Counted from the first letter of the stretch, positions 51,416 through 61,350 are shown. The stretch is DNA of 64,000 nucleotides from Candidatus Methylopumilus rimovensis (GCF_006364615.1 NZ_CP040986.1:1-64000), one strand, 5' to 3'. Program-made: numbers and translations. The notes: generated by a model not told the origin, from the sequence alone.

Positions 51416-53545
51416 ATGTTTAAAGCAATTAAGAAAAGTATTCAATTTGGTGCGCACACCTTAACACTTGAAACAGGTGAGATAGCAAGACAAGCAGATG
51501 GCGCAGTATTAGTTAGTTATGGTGATACAGCAGTGTTAGTTACAGTCGTGGGCAAACACGATGTTAAAGAAGGTCAAGATTTCTTTCCACTTACAGTTGA
51601 TTATCAAGAAAAAACATACGCTGCAGGTAAAATTCCTGGCGGTTTTTTCAAACGAGAAGGACGTCCAAGCGAAAAAGAGACACTCACTTCGCGTTTAATT
51701 GATCGTCCATTACGCCCTTTATTTCCAGAAAGTTTTTACAACGAAATTCAAATCGTTGCGATGGTTGTTTCATCTGACAGTGAAATTGATTCTGATATTC
51801 CAGCAATCATTGGCGCTTCAGCGGCACTCGCTATTTCCGGTATTCCATTTTATGGACCGATTGGCGCAGCGCGCGTAGGTTACATTAACGAGGAATATGT
51901 TACCAATCCGACAGCTTCGCAATTAAAAGACAGTGAACTTGACCTCGTAGTTGCGGCGACAGATTCAGCTGTATTGATGGTGGAATCAGAAGCAAAAGAA
52001 CTACCTGAAAGCATCATGTTGGGTGCCGTACTTCATGGCCACAAAGAAATGCAAGCTGTGATTAAAATGATTAATGAGTTAGCTAAAGAAGTAGGTAAAG
52101 AGCCGTGGGATTGGGTTGCACCAGAACCAGATAAAGCACTCATTAAAAAGATTCATGATTTAGCAGCAAAAGATGTTCATGCTGCATTTCAAATTAAATC
52201 AAAAGGCGATCGCTCAGCAAAACTAGAAGAAATTAAAAATAAAGTATTCGCAGAATTGATTACTGAAGATACAGATACGATCGAAACAAACAAAATTAAA
52301 AATGAATTTTTTAATTTAGAAGCAAAAACAGTACGCACACAAATTTTAGATGGTGAGCCACGTATTGATGGTCGAGATACTCGCACAGTAAGACCGATTG
52401 CGATTAGATCAAGCGTTCTTCCAAGAACACATGGTTCAGCATTATTCACGCGTGGAGAAACACAAGCGCTTGTAGTAGCCACATTAGGCACAGGCCGTGA
52501 TGAACAATCGATTGACGCACTGCAAGGTGAGTATTCAGATCGCTTCATGCTTCATTACAATATGCCTCCATATGCAACCGGAGAAACAGGACGTGTAGGA
52601 ACACCTAAGCGTCGTGAAATTGGTCACGGTCGACTCGCTAAGCGTGCATTGATTGCTGTATTACCTTCTAAAGAAGATTTTAGTTACACAATTCGTGTCG
52701 TTTCAGAAATTACAGAATCTAATGGTTCAAGTTCTATGGCTTCTGTATGTGGCGGCTGTCTAGCTTTAATGGACGCTGGCGTTCCGATTAAAGCGCACGT
52801 TGCAGGTATTGCTATGGGCCTTATTAAAGAAGGTAACCGCGTTGCAGTTCTGACAGATATCTTAGGTGATGAAGATCACTTAGGTGATATGGACTTTAAA
52901 GTGGCGGGCACTGAAGATGGTATTACAGCGCTTCAAATGGACATCAAAATTACAGGTATCACGACTGAAATTATGCAAGTGGCATTAAGCCAAGCTAAAG
53001 AAGGACGTGAACATATTTTAGCGATTATGAAAAAAGAAATGAAAGGTAGCCGAAAAGAGTTATCTACATTTGCACCAAGAATTATTACTGTGAAAATTCA
53101 TCCAGATAAAATTCGCGAAGTGATTGGTAAAGGCGGATCAGTGATTAAGGCTTTAACTGAAGAAACAGGTGCGACTATCGATATTGAGGATGACGGCACG
53201 ATCAAGATTGCTTGTGTCGATGGTTTACAAGGTGAAGAAGCTAAACGTCGTATTTTAGAAATCACAGCAGAAATTGAAGTAGGTCAAATCTACGAAGGTA
53301 CTGTGATTAAGATGTTAGACTTTGGTGCCATTGTATCTCTCCTTCCTGGTAAAGACGGCTTACTTCATATTTCACAAATTGCACATCAACGTGTAAATGC
53401 AGTGACCGACTTCTTGTCTGAAGGACAAAAAGTTAAAGTGCAAGTGATTGAAGTGGACGATAAGGGTCGTGTTCGTGTAAGTGCAAAAGCATTGATTGAG
53501 CCACCTCCTGCTGAAGAAAAATCTGAAAGCAAAAAAGAAGACTAG
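51416..53545 (+). CDS. pnp: Polynucleotide phosphorylase
   Basis: 3'-5' phosphorolytic exoribonuclease of the degradosome. Two RNase PH domains ([24 protein letters not shown] and [19 protein letters not shown] regions), then KH ([18 protein letters not shown]) and S1 ([19 protein letters not shown]). Length 709 typical. AAAAGGG precedes the ATG. Confidence 0.98.
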   Translation: MFKAIKKSIQFGAHTLTLETGEIARQADGAVLVSYGDTAVLVTVVGKHDVKEGQDFFPLTVDYQEKTYAAGKIPGGFFKREGRPSEKETLTSRLIDRPLRPLFPESFYNEIQIVAMVVSSDSEIDSDIPAIIGASAALAISGIPFYGPIGAARVGYINEEYVTNPTASQLKDSELDLVVAATDSAVLMVESEAKELPESIMLGAVLHGHKEMQAVIKMINELAKEVGKEPWDWVAPEPDKALIKKIHDLAAKDVHAAFQIKSKGDRSAKLEEIKNKVFAELITEDTDTIETNKIKNEFFNLEAKTVRTQILDGEPRIDGRDTRTVRPIAIRSSVLPRTHGSALFTRGETQALVVATLGTGRDEQSIDALQGEYSDRFMLHYNMPPYATGETGRVGTPKRREIGHGRLAKRALIAVLPSKEDFSYTIRVVSEITESNGSSSMASVCGGCLALMDAGVPIKAHVAGIAMGLIKEGNRVAVLTDILGDEDHLGDMDFKVAGTEDGITALQMDIKITGITTEIMQVALSQAKEGREHILAIMKKEMKGSRKELSTFAPRIITVKIHPDKIREVIGKGGSVIKALTEETGATIDIEDDGTIKIACVDGLQGEEAKRRILEITAEIEVGQIYEGTVIKMLDFGAIVSLLPGKDGLLHISQIAHQRVNAVTDFLSEGQKVKVQVIEVDDKGRVRVSAKALIEPPPAEEKSESKKED

Positions 53546-53570
53546 TTGTTTTGAAGAAATTTAAGATAAC

Positions 53571-53599
53571 AAAAAACCCGGGATCTCCCGGGTTTTTTT
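53571..53599 (+). terminator. Strong bidirectional terminator between pnp and dksA-like gene
   Basis: CCCGGG-ATCT-CCCGGG (53577-53592) flanked by A6 and T7, so it works on both strands for the convergent genes. Confidence 0.93.
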
Positions 53600-53614
53600 A
53601 TTTCAATAGTTTGA

Positions 53615-54364
53615 TTAGCCTGCCATCTGTTTTTCACGGATTTCATCAAGTGTTTTGCAATCAATACAAAGCGTCGCTGTAGGACGCGCTTCCAAACGCT
53701 TTAAGCCAATCTCTTCGCCACAGCCAGTGCAATAACCATAATCTTGGCTTTCGATATTTCTTAAGGTCTCATCTATTTTTTTGATAAGTTTACGTTCGCG
53801 ATCACGGTTTCTGAGTTCAAGTGCCATATCAGACTCTTGACTTGCACGATCATTAGGATCTGCATATGAAGTGAGTTCATCTTGCATAGTATGAACTGTG
53901 CGATCGATATCCTGACTTAATTCTGTTTTCCATTCATTAAGGATTGTGCGGAAATGATTAAGTTGGCTTTTACTCATATAGTTCTCGCCCTTTTTAGCCT
54001 CATAAGCTCTAAATTGTTTTAAGCCTTTTTGAGACGAGCTAACTACTTTTTTAGATTTAAGCGGAACAATTTTTGCAGGTATAGGCTTCTTAGCAACAAC
54101 TTTCTTAGCTACTACCTTTTTAGGGGCTGCTTTTTTAACCACTACTTTTTTAGCTGCCGGTTTTTTCTTAGCTACCACTTTTTTTACTGGAGCTTTTTTC
54201 TTAGCAACAACTTTCTTAGCTATTACTTTCTTGGCCGCTACCTTCTTAGGAGCTGCTTTTTTAACCGCTACTTTTTTAGCTGCTGGTTTTTTCTTAGCTA
54301 CCACTTTTTTTACTGGAGCTTTTTTCTTAGCAACAACTTTTTTAGCTACTTTTTTAACTGCCAT
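53615..54364 (-). CDS. dksA: DksA with Lys/Ala-rich histone-H1-like N-terminal arm
   Basis: The C-terminal half (from about residue 107) is DksA, the RNAP secondary-channel protein that acts with ppGpp: HFRTILNEWKTELSQDIDRT, coiled-coil tip DPNDRASQESD, RNRDRERKLIKKIDETL, and a four-Cys zinc finger (YCTGCGEEIG, LCIDCKTL), ending EKQMAG as in E. coli. Residues 1-91 are new relative to E. coli DksA: two copies of a 42-residue unit (8-49, 50-91) of K, A, V, P. AGGA precedes the ATG by about 8 nt, supporting the long start; a weaker internal start at M130 exists. Confidence 0.9.
   Translation of the reverse strand: MAVKKVAKKVVAKKKAPVKKVVAKKKPAAKKVAVKKAAPKKVAAKKVIAKKVVAKKKAPVKKVVAKKKPAAKKVVVKKAAPKKVVAKKVVAKKPIPAKIVPLKSKKVVSSSQKGLKQFRAYEAKKGENYMSKSQLNHFRTILNEWKTELSQDIDRTVHTMQDELTSYADPNDRASQESDMALELRNRDRERKLIKKIDETLRNIESQDYGYCTGCGEEIGLKRLEARPTATLCIDCKTLDEIREKQMAG
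54092..54343 (-). repeat. Two tandem 126-bp units in the dksA-like gene
   Basis: Units 54218-54343 and 54092-54217 encode near-identical 42-residue blocks beginning KKVVAKKKAPVKK. Each block is itself made of short KKVVAKK-type motifs. Copy number may vary between strains. Confidence 0.85.
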
Positions 54365-54462
54365 TTTTTTAATCCTAAAGTAAAAACAAATGAAAATAAT
54401 CGCGAAAGTTTACACTGATCGACTATGAAAGCAAGATGTAATTGAGGTATTTTTCTGACTAT

Positions 54463-55317
54463 TTATAGGGCAGACAACTTTTGTGCGAGAAGCGTATTTC
54501 CCATTAACGTAGCCACCGTCATAGGTCCCACTCCTCCTGGAACGGGCGTAATAAAACCAGCTCTTGTTTTAGCGATATCAAACTCAACATCTCCTACTAT
54601 TTTTCCGTCATCAAGCCTACTGATACCAATATCAATCACTATGGCACCAGGCTTAATCCAGCTACCTTTTATAAGCCCAGGTATCCCCACTGCTGCCACA
54701 ACAATATCTGCCAATTCAATTTTTTGCTGAAGATGTTGAGTATGACGATGACATATCGTCACGGTACAGCCAGCTAAAAGAAGTTCTAGACCCATAGGCC
54801 GACCAACATGGTTAGATGCACCAACCACTATTGCATCAAGCCCTCTTGTTGGGAGCTGAGTGGCCTCGATAAGCTTCATCACACCGAAGGGTGTGCAAGA
54901 TCTTAATTGAGGTTGTCTTACGGCTAAGAGACCAATATTTTTGGGATGGAATCCATCCACATCTTTACGCGGCGAAATGGTTTCAAAAATGACATCATTG
55001 TTAATGTGATCCGGTAAGGGCGACTGAACTAAGATGCCATCAATATTGGCATCATTATTTAATGTTTCAATAAGTGTGATAAGTTCTTTTTCAGACGTCG
55101 TATTAGGCAAATCATAAGCAATCGATTTCACGCCAATTTTTTCACAAGCTAAACGTTTATTCCTAACATAGATGGAAGATGCAGGATCAGAACCCAAAAG
55201 AATGACCGCTAAACTGGGATTTCGAATGCCTTTTTTTAATCTCACATCAATTTCTTGTTTAAGAACTTGAAGAAGATTTTCAGCAACTGTTTTTCCATCA
55301 ATTATCTTGGCTGACAT
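54463..55317 (-). CDS. folD: Methylenetetrahydrofolate dehydrogenase/cyclohydrolase
   Basis: Interconverts 5,10-methylene- and 10-formyl-THF. Contains [51 protein letters not shown] and [17 protein letters not shown]. Length 284 typical. In methylotrophs FolD is also part of one-carbon handling, but it is universal enough not to prove methylotrophy. About 100 nt upstream of dksA, same strand. Confidence 0.97.
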   Translation of the reverse strand: MSAKIIDGKTVAENLLQVLKQEIDVRLKKGIRNPSLAVILLGSDPASSIYVRNKRLACEKIGVKSIAYDLPNTTSEKELITLIETLNNDANIDGILVQSPLPDHINNDVIFETISPRKDVDGFHPKNIGLLAVRQPQLRSCTPFGVMKLIEATQLPTRGLDAIVVGASNHVGRPMGLELLLAGCTVTICHRHTQHLQQKIELADIVVAAVGIPGLIKGSWIKPGAIVIDIGISRLDDGKIVGDVEFDIAKTRAGFITPVPGGVGPMTVATLMGNTLLAQKLSAL

Positions 55318-55452
55318 GGATTGATCTATGAGTATAAAAACAACATTTTAACATATTGGACTTTTAACTATGTTTCATAAGGACTGAATCTTTTGTAAGA
55401 AGAGTCGTCGAAGAGTATGATTAATCTTGATTATTTTTTAAGGGAGTTAAAA

Positions 55453-55752
55453 ATGATGAAAAAAAGTTTTTGGTTAGTTTCATTGGCATTAATTTTTGGG
55501 TTCAATACACCTATTTTTGCAGACCATGACGGCACGGGCGAGCATTGCAAGATGCATACAAAAAAATCATTTGATGAAGCGGATATTGATCGTGATGGAA
55601 CGCTTGATCGTGAAGAAGCCAAAGCCGTTTGCAAGGAAGATTTCGATCTTATGGATAAAGATCATGACGGGACATTGACCAAAGATGAGCTCAATGCATG
55701 CAAAGGTAAGAAGGGTAAGTCAGGCCATAAAAAAGCCGCTAAAGCTACGTAA
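55453..55752 (+). CDS. Small exported EF-hand protein
   Basis: Signal peptide (MMKKSFWLVSLALIFGFNTP, cleavage near IFA-DH) then two EF-hand calcium loops, DIDRDGTLDREE and DKDHDGTLTKDE, and a lysine-rich end. AGGGAG stands 6 nt before the ATG at 55453, better than the upstream in-frame ATG at 55417. 99 residues. Probably binds Ca2+ in the periplasm; role unknown. Confidence 0.8.
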   Translation: MMKKSFWLVSLALIFGFNTPIFADHDGTGEHCKMHTKKSFDEADIDRDGTLDREEAKAVCKEDFDLMDKDHDGTLTKDELNACKGKKGKSGHKKAAKAT

Positions 55753-55789
55753 ATAGAAGAAATCATGGGGCCCAAGCCACCCCTTTGAT

Positions 55790-55819
55790 TTGACCTAAAC
55801 CCTTAATTAGGCTATATTC
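55790..55819 (+). promoter_or_regulatory. tRNA operon promoter
   Basis: TTGACC (55790-55795), 18-nt spacer, TATATT (55814-55819), then a GC-rich discriminator (CTCGCCC), typical of stringently controlled stable-RNA promoters. tRNA-Pro starts 9 nt later. Confidence 0.75.
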
Positions 55820-55827
55820 TCGCCCTC

Positions 55828-55904
55828 GGGGTGTAGCGTAGCCTGGTAGCGCGCCTGCTTTGGGAGCAGGATGTCGGGAGTTCGAATCTCTCCACCCCGA
55901 CCAG
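55828..55904 (+). tRNA. tRNA-Pro(UGG)
   Basis: 77 nt, complete cloverleaf. Acceptor CGGGGTG/CACCCCG, anticodon loop TTTGGGA (anticodon TGG), T-loop TTCGAAT, encoded ACCA end. First of a Pro-Arg-His tRNA cluster. Confidence 0.97.
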
Positions 55905-55966
55905 ATTTAGCATCTTACTTACTATAGAAAAAAAGGATTTTCTGTAACACGCTTTGTGTTGTTAAG

Positions 55967-56043
55967 CTGCCCGTAGCTCAACTGGATAGAGCACCAACCT
56001 TCTAAGTTGGGGGTTACAGGTTCGATTCCTGTCGGGCAGGCCA
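55967..56043 (+). tRNA. tRNA-Arg(UCU)
   Basis: 77 nt. Acceptor CTGCCCG/CGGGCAG, anticodon stem CCAAC/GTTGG with loop CTTCTAA (anticodon TCT), T-loop TTCGATT, discriminator G and encoded CCA. Confidence 0.96.
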
Positions 56044-56058
56044 ATTTCATAGTTCATT

Positions 56059-56135
56059 GGTGGCTGTAGCTCAGTTGGTAGAGTCCAGGATTGTGATTCC
56101 TGTTGTCGTGGGTTCGAGCCCCATCAGCCACCCCA
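56059..56135 (+). tRNA. tRNA-His(GUG)
   Basis: Acceptor GTGGCTG/CAGCCAC, with G at 56059 as the encoded G-1 opposite C73. Anticodon loop TTGTGAT (anticodon GTG), T-loop TTCGAGC, encoded CCA. Confidence 0.96.
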
Positions 56136-56194
56136 GTTTTTAAATGCATTGAATCCACAGTTAATTGACGATATAGTCATTTCAACTTTAATTA

Positions 56195-56956
56195 ATGTTT
56201 AATGCATTCATGGACGATCAGCAACTTCTCCGATATAGCCGTCATATTTTATTGCCTGATATTGAGTATCAAGGGCAAGAAAAACTTCTTCATAGTCATA
56301 TTCTAATTGTAGGTGCAGGCGGTTTAGGTGCGCCCATTGCAATGTATTGTGCCGCCGCCGGTATTGGAAAAATAACTATATGTGATTTTGATGATGTAGA
56401 TTTAAGTAACCTTCAAAGACAAATCATTCATGACACACAATCCGTAGGTATTAATAAAGCTTTTTCCGCAAAACAATTTATTCAATTACTTAATCCAGAT
56501 ATAGAAGTGATTGCAGTGACAAACAAACAAACTGAAGCAAGCATGAAAGTGATTGCAAAAGATGTCGATGTCATTATTGATGGCTCAGATAATTTTGCTA
56601 CACGTTATGCACTTAATCGAATTGCAGTGGAGTTAAAAAAGCCTTTAGTTTCAGGCGCTGCTGTAGGATTTGAGGGTCAGATCAGTGTCTTTGATATGAG
56701 GCATGATAAGAGCCCTTGTTATCATTGTTTATTCCCTGATACAGGTGATCGCAATGAAACACGCTGTGCTGACAATGGTGTTTTTTCTCCTACCGTTGGT
56801 ATGATTGGTACTTCGCAGGCTGCTGAAGTGATGAAAATTATTTTAGGTATCGGCGAGTCTTTAGAGGGCCGCTTACTATTGCTAGATGTGAAATCGATGC
56901 AATGGAAAAATATTCAACTTAAAAAAGATCCTTCCTGCCCCGTATGCTCTAAGTGA
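56195..56956 (+). CDS. moeB: MoeB/ThiF family adenylyltransferase
   Basis: E1-like enzyme that adenylates the C terminus of a small sulfur carrier (MoaD for molybdopterin, or ThiS for thiamine). Nucleotide loop GAGGLG (40-45), SNLQRQIIHD, catalytic C191 in TRCADNG, and zinc ligands C175, C178, C248 and C251. Length 253. The family usually starts near MDDQQLLRYSRH, so 56210 is an alternative start; neither has a clear ribosome site. Whether it serves MoaD or ThiS cannot be told. Confidence 0.88.
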   Translation: MFNAFMDDQQLLRYSRHILLPDIEYQGQEKLLHSHILIVGAGGLGAPIAMYCAAAGIGKITICDFDDVDLSNLQRQIIHDTQSVGINKAFSAKQFIQLLNPDIEVIAVTNKQTEASMKVIAKDVDVIIDGSDNFATRYALNRIAVELKKPLVSGAAVGFEGQISVFDMRHDKSPCYHCLFPDTGDRNETRCADNGVFSPTVGMIGTSQAAEVMKIILGIGESLEGRLLLLDVKSMQWKNIQLKKDPSCPVCSK

Positions 56957-56962
56957 TTTTTT

Positions 56963-56980
56963 ATGGCAGACATCTGCCAT
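56963..56980. promoter_or_regulatory. 18-bp palindrome upstream of valS promoter
   Basis: ATGGCAGA-CA-TCTGCCAT, a perfect 8-bp inverted repeat 18 nt after moeB. It lies just before a likely valS promoter (CTGATA 56986-56991, 16-nt spacer, TAAAAT 57008-57013). There is no T-tract after it, so an operator is likelier than a terminator. Confidence 0.5.
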
Positions 56981-57046
56981 GAGGCCTGATATCACTTATC
57001 CCTATGTTAAAATGAACCTTTAACAAATCCTCTATGTGTTTTATTC

Positions 57047-59863
57047 ATGGAAAATAATCTCTCTAAACCTTTTAGTCCAAAAGATATTGAAAGTCGATGG
57101 TATGACTTTTGGGAATCAAAAGGCTTTTACCAAGCAGGTGTAGATACAAAAAATAATCATTCATTTTGTATTTTATTGCCGCCACCCAACGTAACGGGAA
57201 CGTTACATATGGGGCATGGATTTAACCAAACACTTATGGATGCATTAACGCGTTATCACCGCATGAAAGGTGACAATACGCTATGGCAGCCAGGTACTGA
57301 TCACGCAGGTATTGCGACACAAATCGTGGTTGAAAGACAGCTTGATAAAGAAGGTATTTCAAGACATGACCTAGGCCGAGAAAAGTTTTTAGAAAAAGTA
57401 TGGGAATGGAAAGAATATTCAGGTGGCACGATCACACAACAGATGCGTCGCCTAGGCACTTCGCCTGACTGGTCACGCGAGCGTTTCACGATGGATGAAG
57501 GTTTATCAAAAACAGTCACCGAAACATTTGTAAGTTTATATAAAGAAGGACTTATCTATCGAGGCAAACGTTTGGTGAATTGGGACATTCAATTACAAAC
57601 AGCTGTATCTGATTTAGAAGTCGTTCAAGAAGAAGAGGATGGGTTCATGTGGCATATTCAATATCCACTTGCATCCGGCAAAGGCCACTTAACGGTTGCC
57701 ACCACAAGACCTGAAACGATGTTGGGTGATGTGGCGATTATGGTTCATCCAGAAGATGCGCGCTATGAAAAATTAGTTGGCCAAATGGTAAAGCTTCCTT
57801 TATGTGATCGTGAAATTCCAATCATTGCAGATGATTATGTAGATCAAACATTTGGGACAGGTGTTGTGAAGGTAACGCCAGCACATGACTTTAATGACTA
57901 TGCCGTAGGCATGCGTCATAAGCTTCCCATGATAAGTGTGTTGACACTCGATGGACACATTAATGAATCAGCACCAAAAATTTATCAAGGTTTAGAGCGA
58001 TTTGCTGCGCGCAAAAAAATTGTAGAAGATTTAGATGCGCAAGATTTTCTTGTTAAAACTGAAAAACATAAATTGAAAATTCCGCGTGGCGATAGAACAG
58101 ATGTAGTGATCGAACCGATGCTCACAGATCAATGGTTTGTTGCCATGACAAAAAAAGGCCATGATGGAAAAAGCATTACAGAAAAAGCACTCGATGTAGT
58201 AAAAGCGGGTGAGATTAAATTCTTTCCTGATAATTGGGTGAATACTTATAACCAGTGGTTAAACAATATTCAAGATTGGTGCATTTCAAGACAACTTTGG
58301 TGGGGCCATCAAATACCAGCTTGGTATGGTGAACAAGGCCAAGTATGGGTTGCGCATAATGAAGAAGAAGCTAAAGCGCTCGCTTTAAAAGAAGGTTACC
58401 AAGGCCATTTAAAACGTGACTCAGATGTTTTAGATACCTGGTATTCATCAGCACTTTGGCCTTTTTCAACGCTTGATTGGACGCCTGACTATCCGAAAGT
58501 ATCAAATCCAGCGCTCGATCTTTATTTGCCTTCCACAGTGCTAGTGACAGGTTTCGATATTATCTTTTTCTGGGTAGCGCGGATGGTGATGATGACAAAA
58601 CATATCACTGGAAAAATTCCCTTTAAGCATGTGTATGTGCACGGATTGATTCGTGATGCAGAAGGCCAGAAGATGAGTAAATCAAAAGGCAATGTTTTGG
58701 ACCCTATTGATTTAATTGACGGCATCTCATTAGAAGCGCTCATAGAAAAAAGAACGACGGGGCTTATGAATCCAAAGCAAGCCGAATCGATTACTAAAAA
58801 AACACGTAAAGAATTTCCAGAAGGCATAGCCGCTTTTGGCACTGATGCTCTACGTTTTACTTATGCCAGTTTAGCGAGTCCTGGACGTGATATTAAATTT
58901 GATCTTCAGCGCTGTGAAGGCTATCGAAACTTTTGTAATAAATTATGGAATGCGACGCGATTTGTATTGATGAATTGCGAAGGCAAAGAAAATGGTTTTG
59001 GCGAATGTGTGGATGGTTATTTAGAATTTTCAAAAGCTGATCGTTGGATCGTGAGCGTATTGCAAGAAAGAGAAGCGGCGATTGAAAAAGCATTTGCAGA
59101 TTATCGATTTGATTTGTTATCCCAAGAGCTTTATCAATTTGTATGGGATGAATTTTGTGATTGGTATCTTGAAGTGGCTAAAGTTCAATTGCAAATCGGC
59201 AACGAAGCTGAACAAAGAGCGACACGTAGAACACTTTTGCGCGTTCTTGAAACCATTTTAAGATTGATACACCCAGTGATGCCTTTCATTACCGAAGAAA
59301 TCTGGCAAACAATAGGGCCTATGAATGGAAGGTCGGGACCTTCAATTATGCTGGAGGTATATCCTCAAAGTGACGCCAAGAAAATAGATCAAGAAAGTAT
59401 TCAATGGATGTCAATTTTAAAAGAGATGGTCGATGTATGCCGGAAACTTCGCGGCGAAATGAACATTTCTCCGGCACAGAAAATTCCACTTGTCATTTCC
59501 GGCGATAAAAAATCACTTGAGCTATATGCAGCTTATCTTAAAGCGCTCGCTAAATTAACTAACGTCGAGATTGTGGATGAACTTCCAGCGATGGATGCAC
59601 CCGTCATGTTAGTGAAAGATTTTAAGTTAATGCTTAAAGTTGAAGTGGACGTAGCAGAAGAAAAAGAAAGAATCACAAAAGAACTGAATCGTATTCAAAT
59701 TGAAATACAGAAAGCTAAAGGAAAGTTAGAAAATGCTAGCTTTATTGATAAGGCACCTGAAGCAGTAATCGTTCAAGAAAAAAAACGTTTAGAAGAATTT
59801 ACAGAGACTTTTGAAAAGTTAGAAGCACAGCTAAAAAAAATTAGCTTAAACGACGTTTTTTGA
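57047..59863 (+). CDS. valS: Valyl-tRNA synthetase
   Basis: Charges tRNA-Val and edits Thr. HIGH-like element [15 protein letters not shown]1 editing domain ([19 protein letters not shown]), [18 protein letters not shown], anticodon domain, and a C-terminal coiled coil (about 870-930). Length 938 typical. Its last 23 nt overlap the convergent tusA-like gene. Confidence 0.98.
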   Translation: MENNLSKPFSPKDIESRWYDFWESKGFYQAGVDTKNNHSFCILLPPPNVTGTLHMGHGFNQTLMDALTRYHRMKGDNTLWQPGTDHAGIATQIVVERQLDKEGISRHDLGREKFLEKVWEWKEYSGGTITQQMRRLGTSPDWSRERFTMDEGLSKTVTETFVSLYKEGLIYRGKRLVNWDIQLQTAVSDLEVVQEEEDGFMWHIQYPLASGKGHLTVATTRPETMLGDVAIMVHPEDARYEKLVGQMVKLPLCDREIPIIADDYVDQTFGTGVVKVTPAHDFNDYAVGMRHKLPMISVLTLDGHINESAPKIYQGLERFAARKKIVEDLDAQDFLVKTEKHKLKIPRGDRTDVVIEPMLTDQWFVAMTKKGHDGKSITEKALDVVKAGEIKFFPDNWVNTYNQWLNNIQDWCISRQLWWGHQIPAWYGEQGQVWVAHNEEEAKALALKEGYQGHLKRDSDVLDTWYSSALWPFSTLDWTPDYPKVSNPALDLYLPSTVLVTGFDIIFFWVARMVMMTKHITGKIPFKHVYVHGLIRDAEGQKMSKSKGNVLDPIDLIDGISLEALIEKRTTGLMNPKQAESITKKTRKEFPEGIAAFGTDALRFTYASLASPGRDIKFDLQRCEGYRNFCNKLWNATRFVLMNCEGKENGFGECVDGYLEFSKADRWIVSVLQEREAAIEKAFADYRFDLLSQELYQFVWDEFCDWYLEVAKVQLQIGNEAEQRATRRTLLRVLETILRLIHPVMPFITEEIWQTIGPMNGRSGPSIMLEVYPQSDAKKIDQESIQWMSILKEMVDVCRKLRGEMNISPAQKIPLVISGDKKSLELYAAYLKALAKLTNVEIVDELPAMDAPVMLVKDFKLMLKVEVDVAEEKERITKELNRIQIEIQKAKGKLENASFIDKAPEAVIVQEKKRLEEFTETFEKLEAQLKKISLNDVF

Positions 59864-60077
59864 TAAAGAAGGTAATGACGCCATCATCATCTTCAAGAGA
59901 CAAAAGTTCGTGCCCTGTCTGGCGACAAAATGCATCAAAATCTTTCTTACTCCCAGGGTCTGTTGCGATAATTTTTAAAACCTGATCAGATTGAATTTCA
60001 TTTAAACCTTTTTTACATCGCAAAATAGGCAACGGACATTTAAGCCCTGTTGCATCTACTTCGTGATCATAATGCAT
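59841..60077 (-). CDS. TusA-like sulfur carrier protein
   Basis: SirA/TusA/YeeD fold: [20 protein letters not shown] gives the CPxP motif with C14. 78 residues from the ATG at 60077, which is preferred over the 18-residue upstream extension because family members begin a few residues before DATGLKCP. It follows the rhodanese gene with a 1-nt gap, so the two probably pass persulfide sulfur between them. Confidence 0.88.
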   Translation of the reverse strand: MHYDHEVDATGLKCPLPILRCKKGLNEIQSDQVLKIIATDPGSKKDFDAFCRQTGHELLSLEDDDGVITFFIKKRRLS

Positions 60078-60078
60078 A

Positions 60079-60402
60079 TTATTTGAGTGCTGAAAAAGTA
60101 TACCCAGCATTTGCCCAGGCAATGACACCACCTGCTAAGTTATACACATCGTGATAATCATGTTCGGCAAGATAAGATGCTGCGTGCGCTGAACGAATAC
60201 CGCTATGACAATAAAAAACAATACTAGATTTTTTAGGAAGCTTATCAAATGCTTGAGGAAGGTTAGCAAGGGGGATATGTTTTGCCCCTTGGATAATGCC
60301 TCTTGCAACTTCGTCATCATTTCTTACATCAATTAAAACTAAATCATCTTGTTTGATCATGCCATGTAAAGTTTCGGCATCTATAGTCATGAAAGCACTC
60401 AT
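60079..60402 (-). CDS. Rhodanese-like sulfurtransferase
   Basis: Single rhodanese domain: LIDVRNDDEVARGIIQGAKHIPL and the active loop YCHSGIRS with catalytic C65. 107 residues. Cytoplasmic (no signal). Paired with the TusA-like gene; probable persulfide donor to it. Confidence 0.9.
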   Translation of the reverse strand: MSAFMTIDAETLHGMIKQDDLVLIDVRNDDEVARGIIQGAKHIPLANLPQAFDKLPKKSSIVFYCHSGIRSAHAASYLAEHDYHDVYNLAGGVIAWANAGYTFSALK

Positions 60403-60420
60403 AAAAGAAAAGCTTATATA

Positions 60421-60819
60421 TTAAAGAATTTTTTGAATGATCAGGGCGATCACATTTGTCGCAGCAAGTGCTTGCAAGCCCCACAGTGTGTATTTCATAC
60501 CCTGAACTCTAAGTTCTATATTAGGCGTTGCTTCTAGAAAAGCTTTTGCATAATAAAGTCGACCTGCAGTAAATAAGCCACCTAGAAGTAAAACGATTGT
60601 CCAATGAATATGATTAGCTTCAAGACATCCTAAGAGGATAAGACCTAAGGGAACATACTCTGCAAAATTACCATGCGAACGGATTGCTTGTTGCAAATCG
60701 TCTCGACCGCCATCGCCTAAAGACACTTCATTTTGCCGCCTTAAGTTAATGACGTTTAATGTTAATTTAACGTATACAAAGGTAAGGATAGCAGCGTAAA
60801 TAGCAGTAATTTTTAACAT
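60421..60819 (-). CDS. MAPEG family membrane protein
   Basis: Four-helix MAPEG protein (microsomal GST-like). Contains VKLTLNVINLRRQNEVSLGDGG, the conserved RSHGNFAEYVPLGLILLG and NIELRVQGMKYTLWGLQALA. Length 132 typical. Often annotated as YecN-like; substrate unknown. Perfect -10 TATAAT at 60854-60859 on the minus strand. Confidence 0.9.
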   Translation of the reverse strand: MLKITAIYAAILTFVYVKLTLNVINLRRQNEVSLGDGGRDDLQQAIRSHGNFAEYVPLGLILLGCLEANHIHWTIVLLLGGLFTAGRLYYAKAFLEATPNIELRVQGMKYTLWGLQALAATNVIALIIQKIL

Positions 60820-60915
60820 GGTTTTTTTGAATGAAATAATCTAAGAAGGCCTCATTATAACATCGAGACTTGGCCCTTATAAACGGGCACTACTTAATTT
60901 TTATAACCTTGGAGA

Positions 60916-60952
60916 GTGCATTTTACCAAAAGACTTTGATGAGAAAATGCAC
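60916..60952. repeat. 9-bp inverted repeat in the 186-nt gap after the lipoprotein gene
   Basis: GTGCATTTT (60916-60924) and AAAATGCAC (60944-60952), 19-nt loop. No T-tract. The rest of the gap 60820-61005 contains only the MAPEG promoter; no ORF seen. Confidence 0.4.
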
Positions 60953-61005
60953 ATACATTCATTACTTCTTTTAAATTTCAATACTAAATGAGCGTAATTT
61001 GAATT

Positions 61006-61350
61006 TTATTTCTTCTCATTCATTTCTTTCATTTCTTTTTCTATTTCAATGATGGCATTATCCATTTTTGTTTCTTCTTTTTTCTTAACTACTGAAGGTG
61101 CTTTAGTTTTGCAAGATATTTCCATTTTATTTAGTACATAAGGTATAGACTCCGAGGTGCTAATTACATTATAACCGTCCGCACATAACTCGTTTGCTTT
61201 TGCATTGCATGCATCGATAAGTACACATTTAATTTCAGTGACTAAAGACTTATTTTTTTCAGTTGTTTCTTGTTTTGTGGTGTAAGTCATAGAACTGCAA
61301 GCAGATATAAATATCGCACTAATAAGTACTGAAATATTCTTAACTTTCAT
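61006..61350 (-). CDS. Unknown lipoprotein (114 aa)
   Basis: Not recognised. Lipoprotein signal MKVKNISVLISAIFISACSS with C18, then a short domain with four further cysteines (IKCVLIDACNAKANELCADG and ISCKTKA) that could form disulfides, and a charged helical end rich in Glu/Lys. Monocistronic. Confidence 0.75.
   Translation of the reverse strand: MKVKNISVLISAIFISACSSMTYTTKQETTEKNKSLVTEIKCVLIDACNAKANELCADGYNVISTSESIPYVLNKMEISCKTKAPSVVKKKEETKMDNAIIEIEKEMKEMNEKK

Noticed and set aside
54029-54418. Plus-strand 129-codon frame with Phe/Ser/Tyr repeats
   Set aside because: It is the antisense shadow of the Lys-codon repeats of the dksA-like gene, whose C-terminal half is certain.
55761-55790. 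Terminator after the EF-hand gene
   Set aside because: The inverted repeat (AATCA/TGATT with GGGG/CCCC) is imperfect and has no T-tract; not strong enough to annotate.
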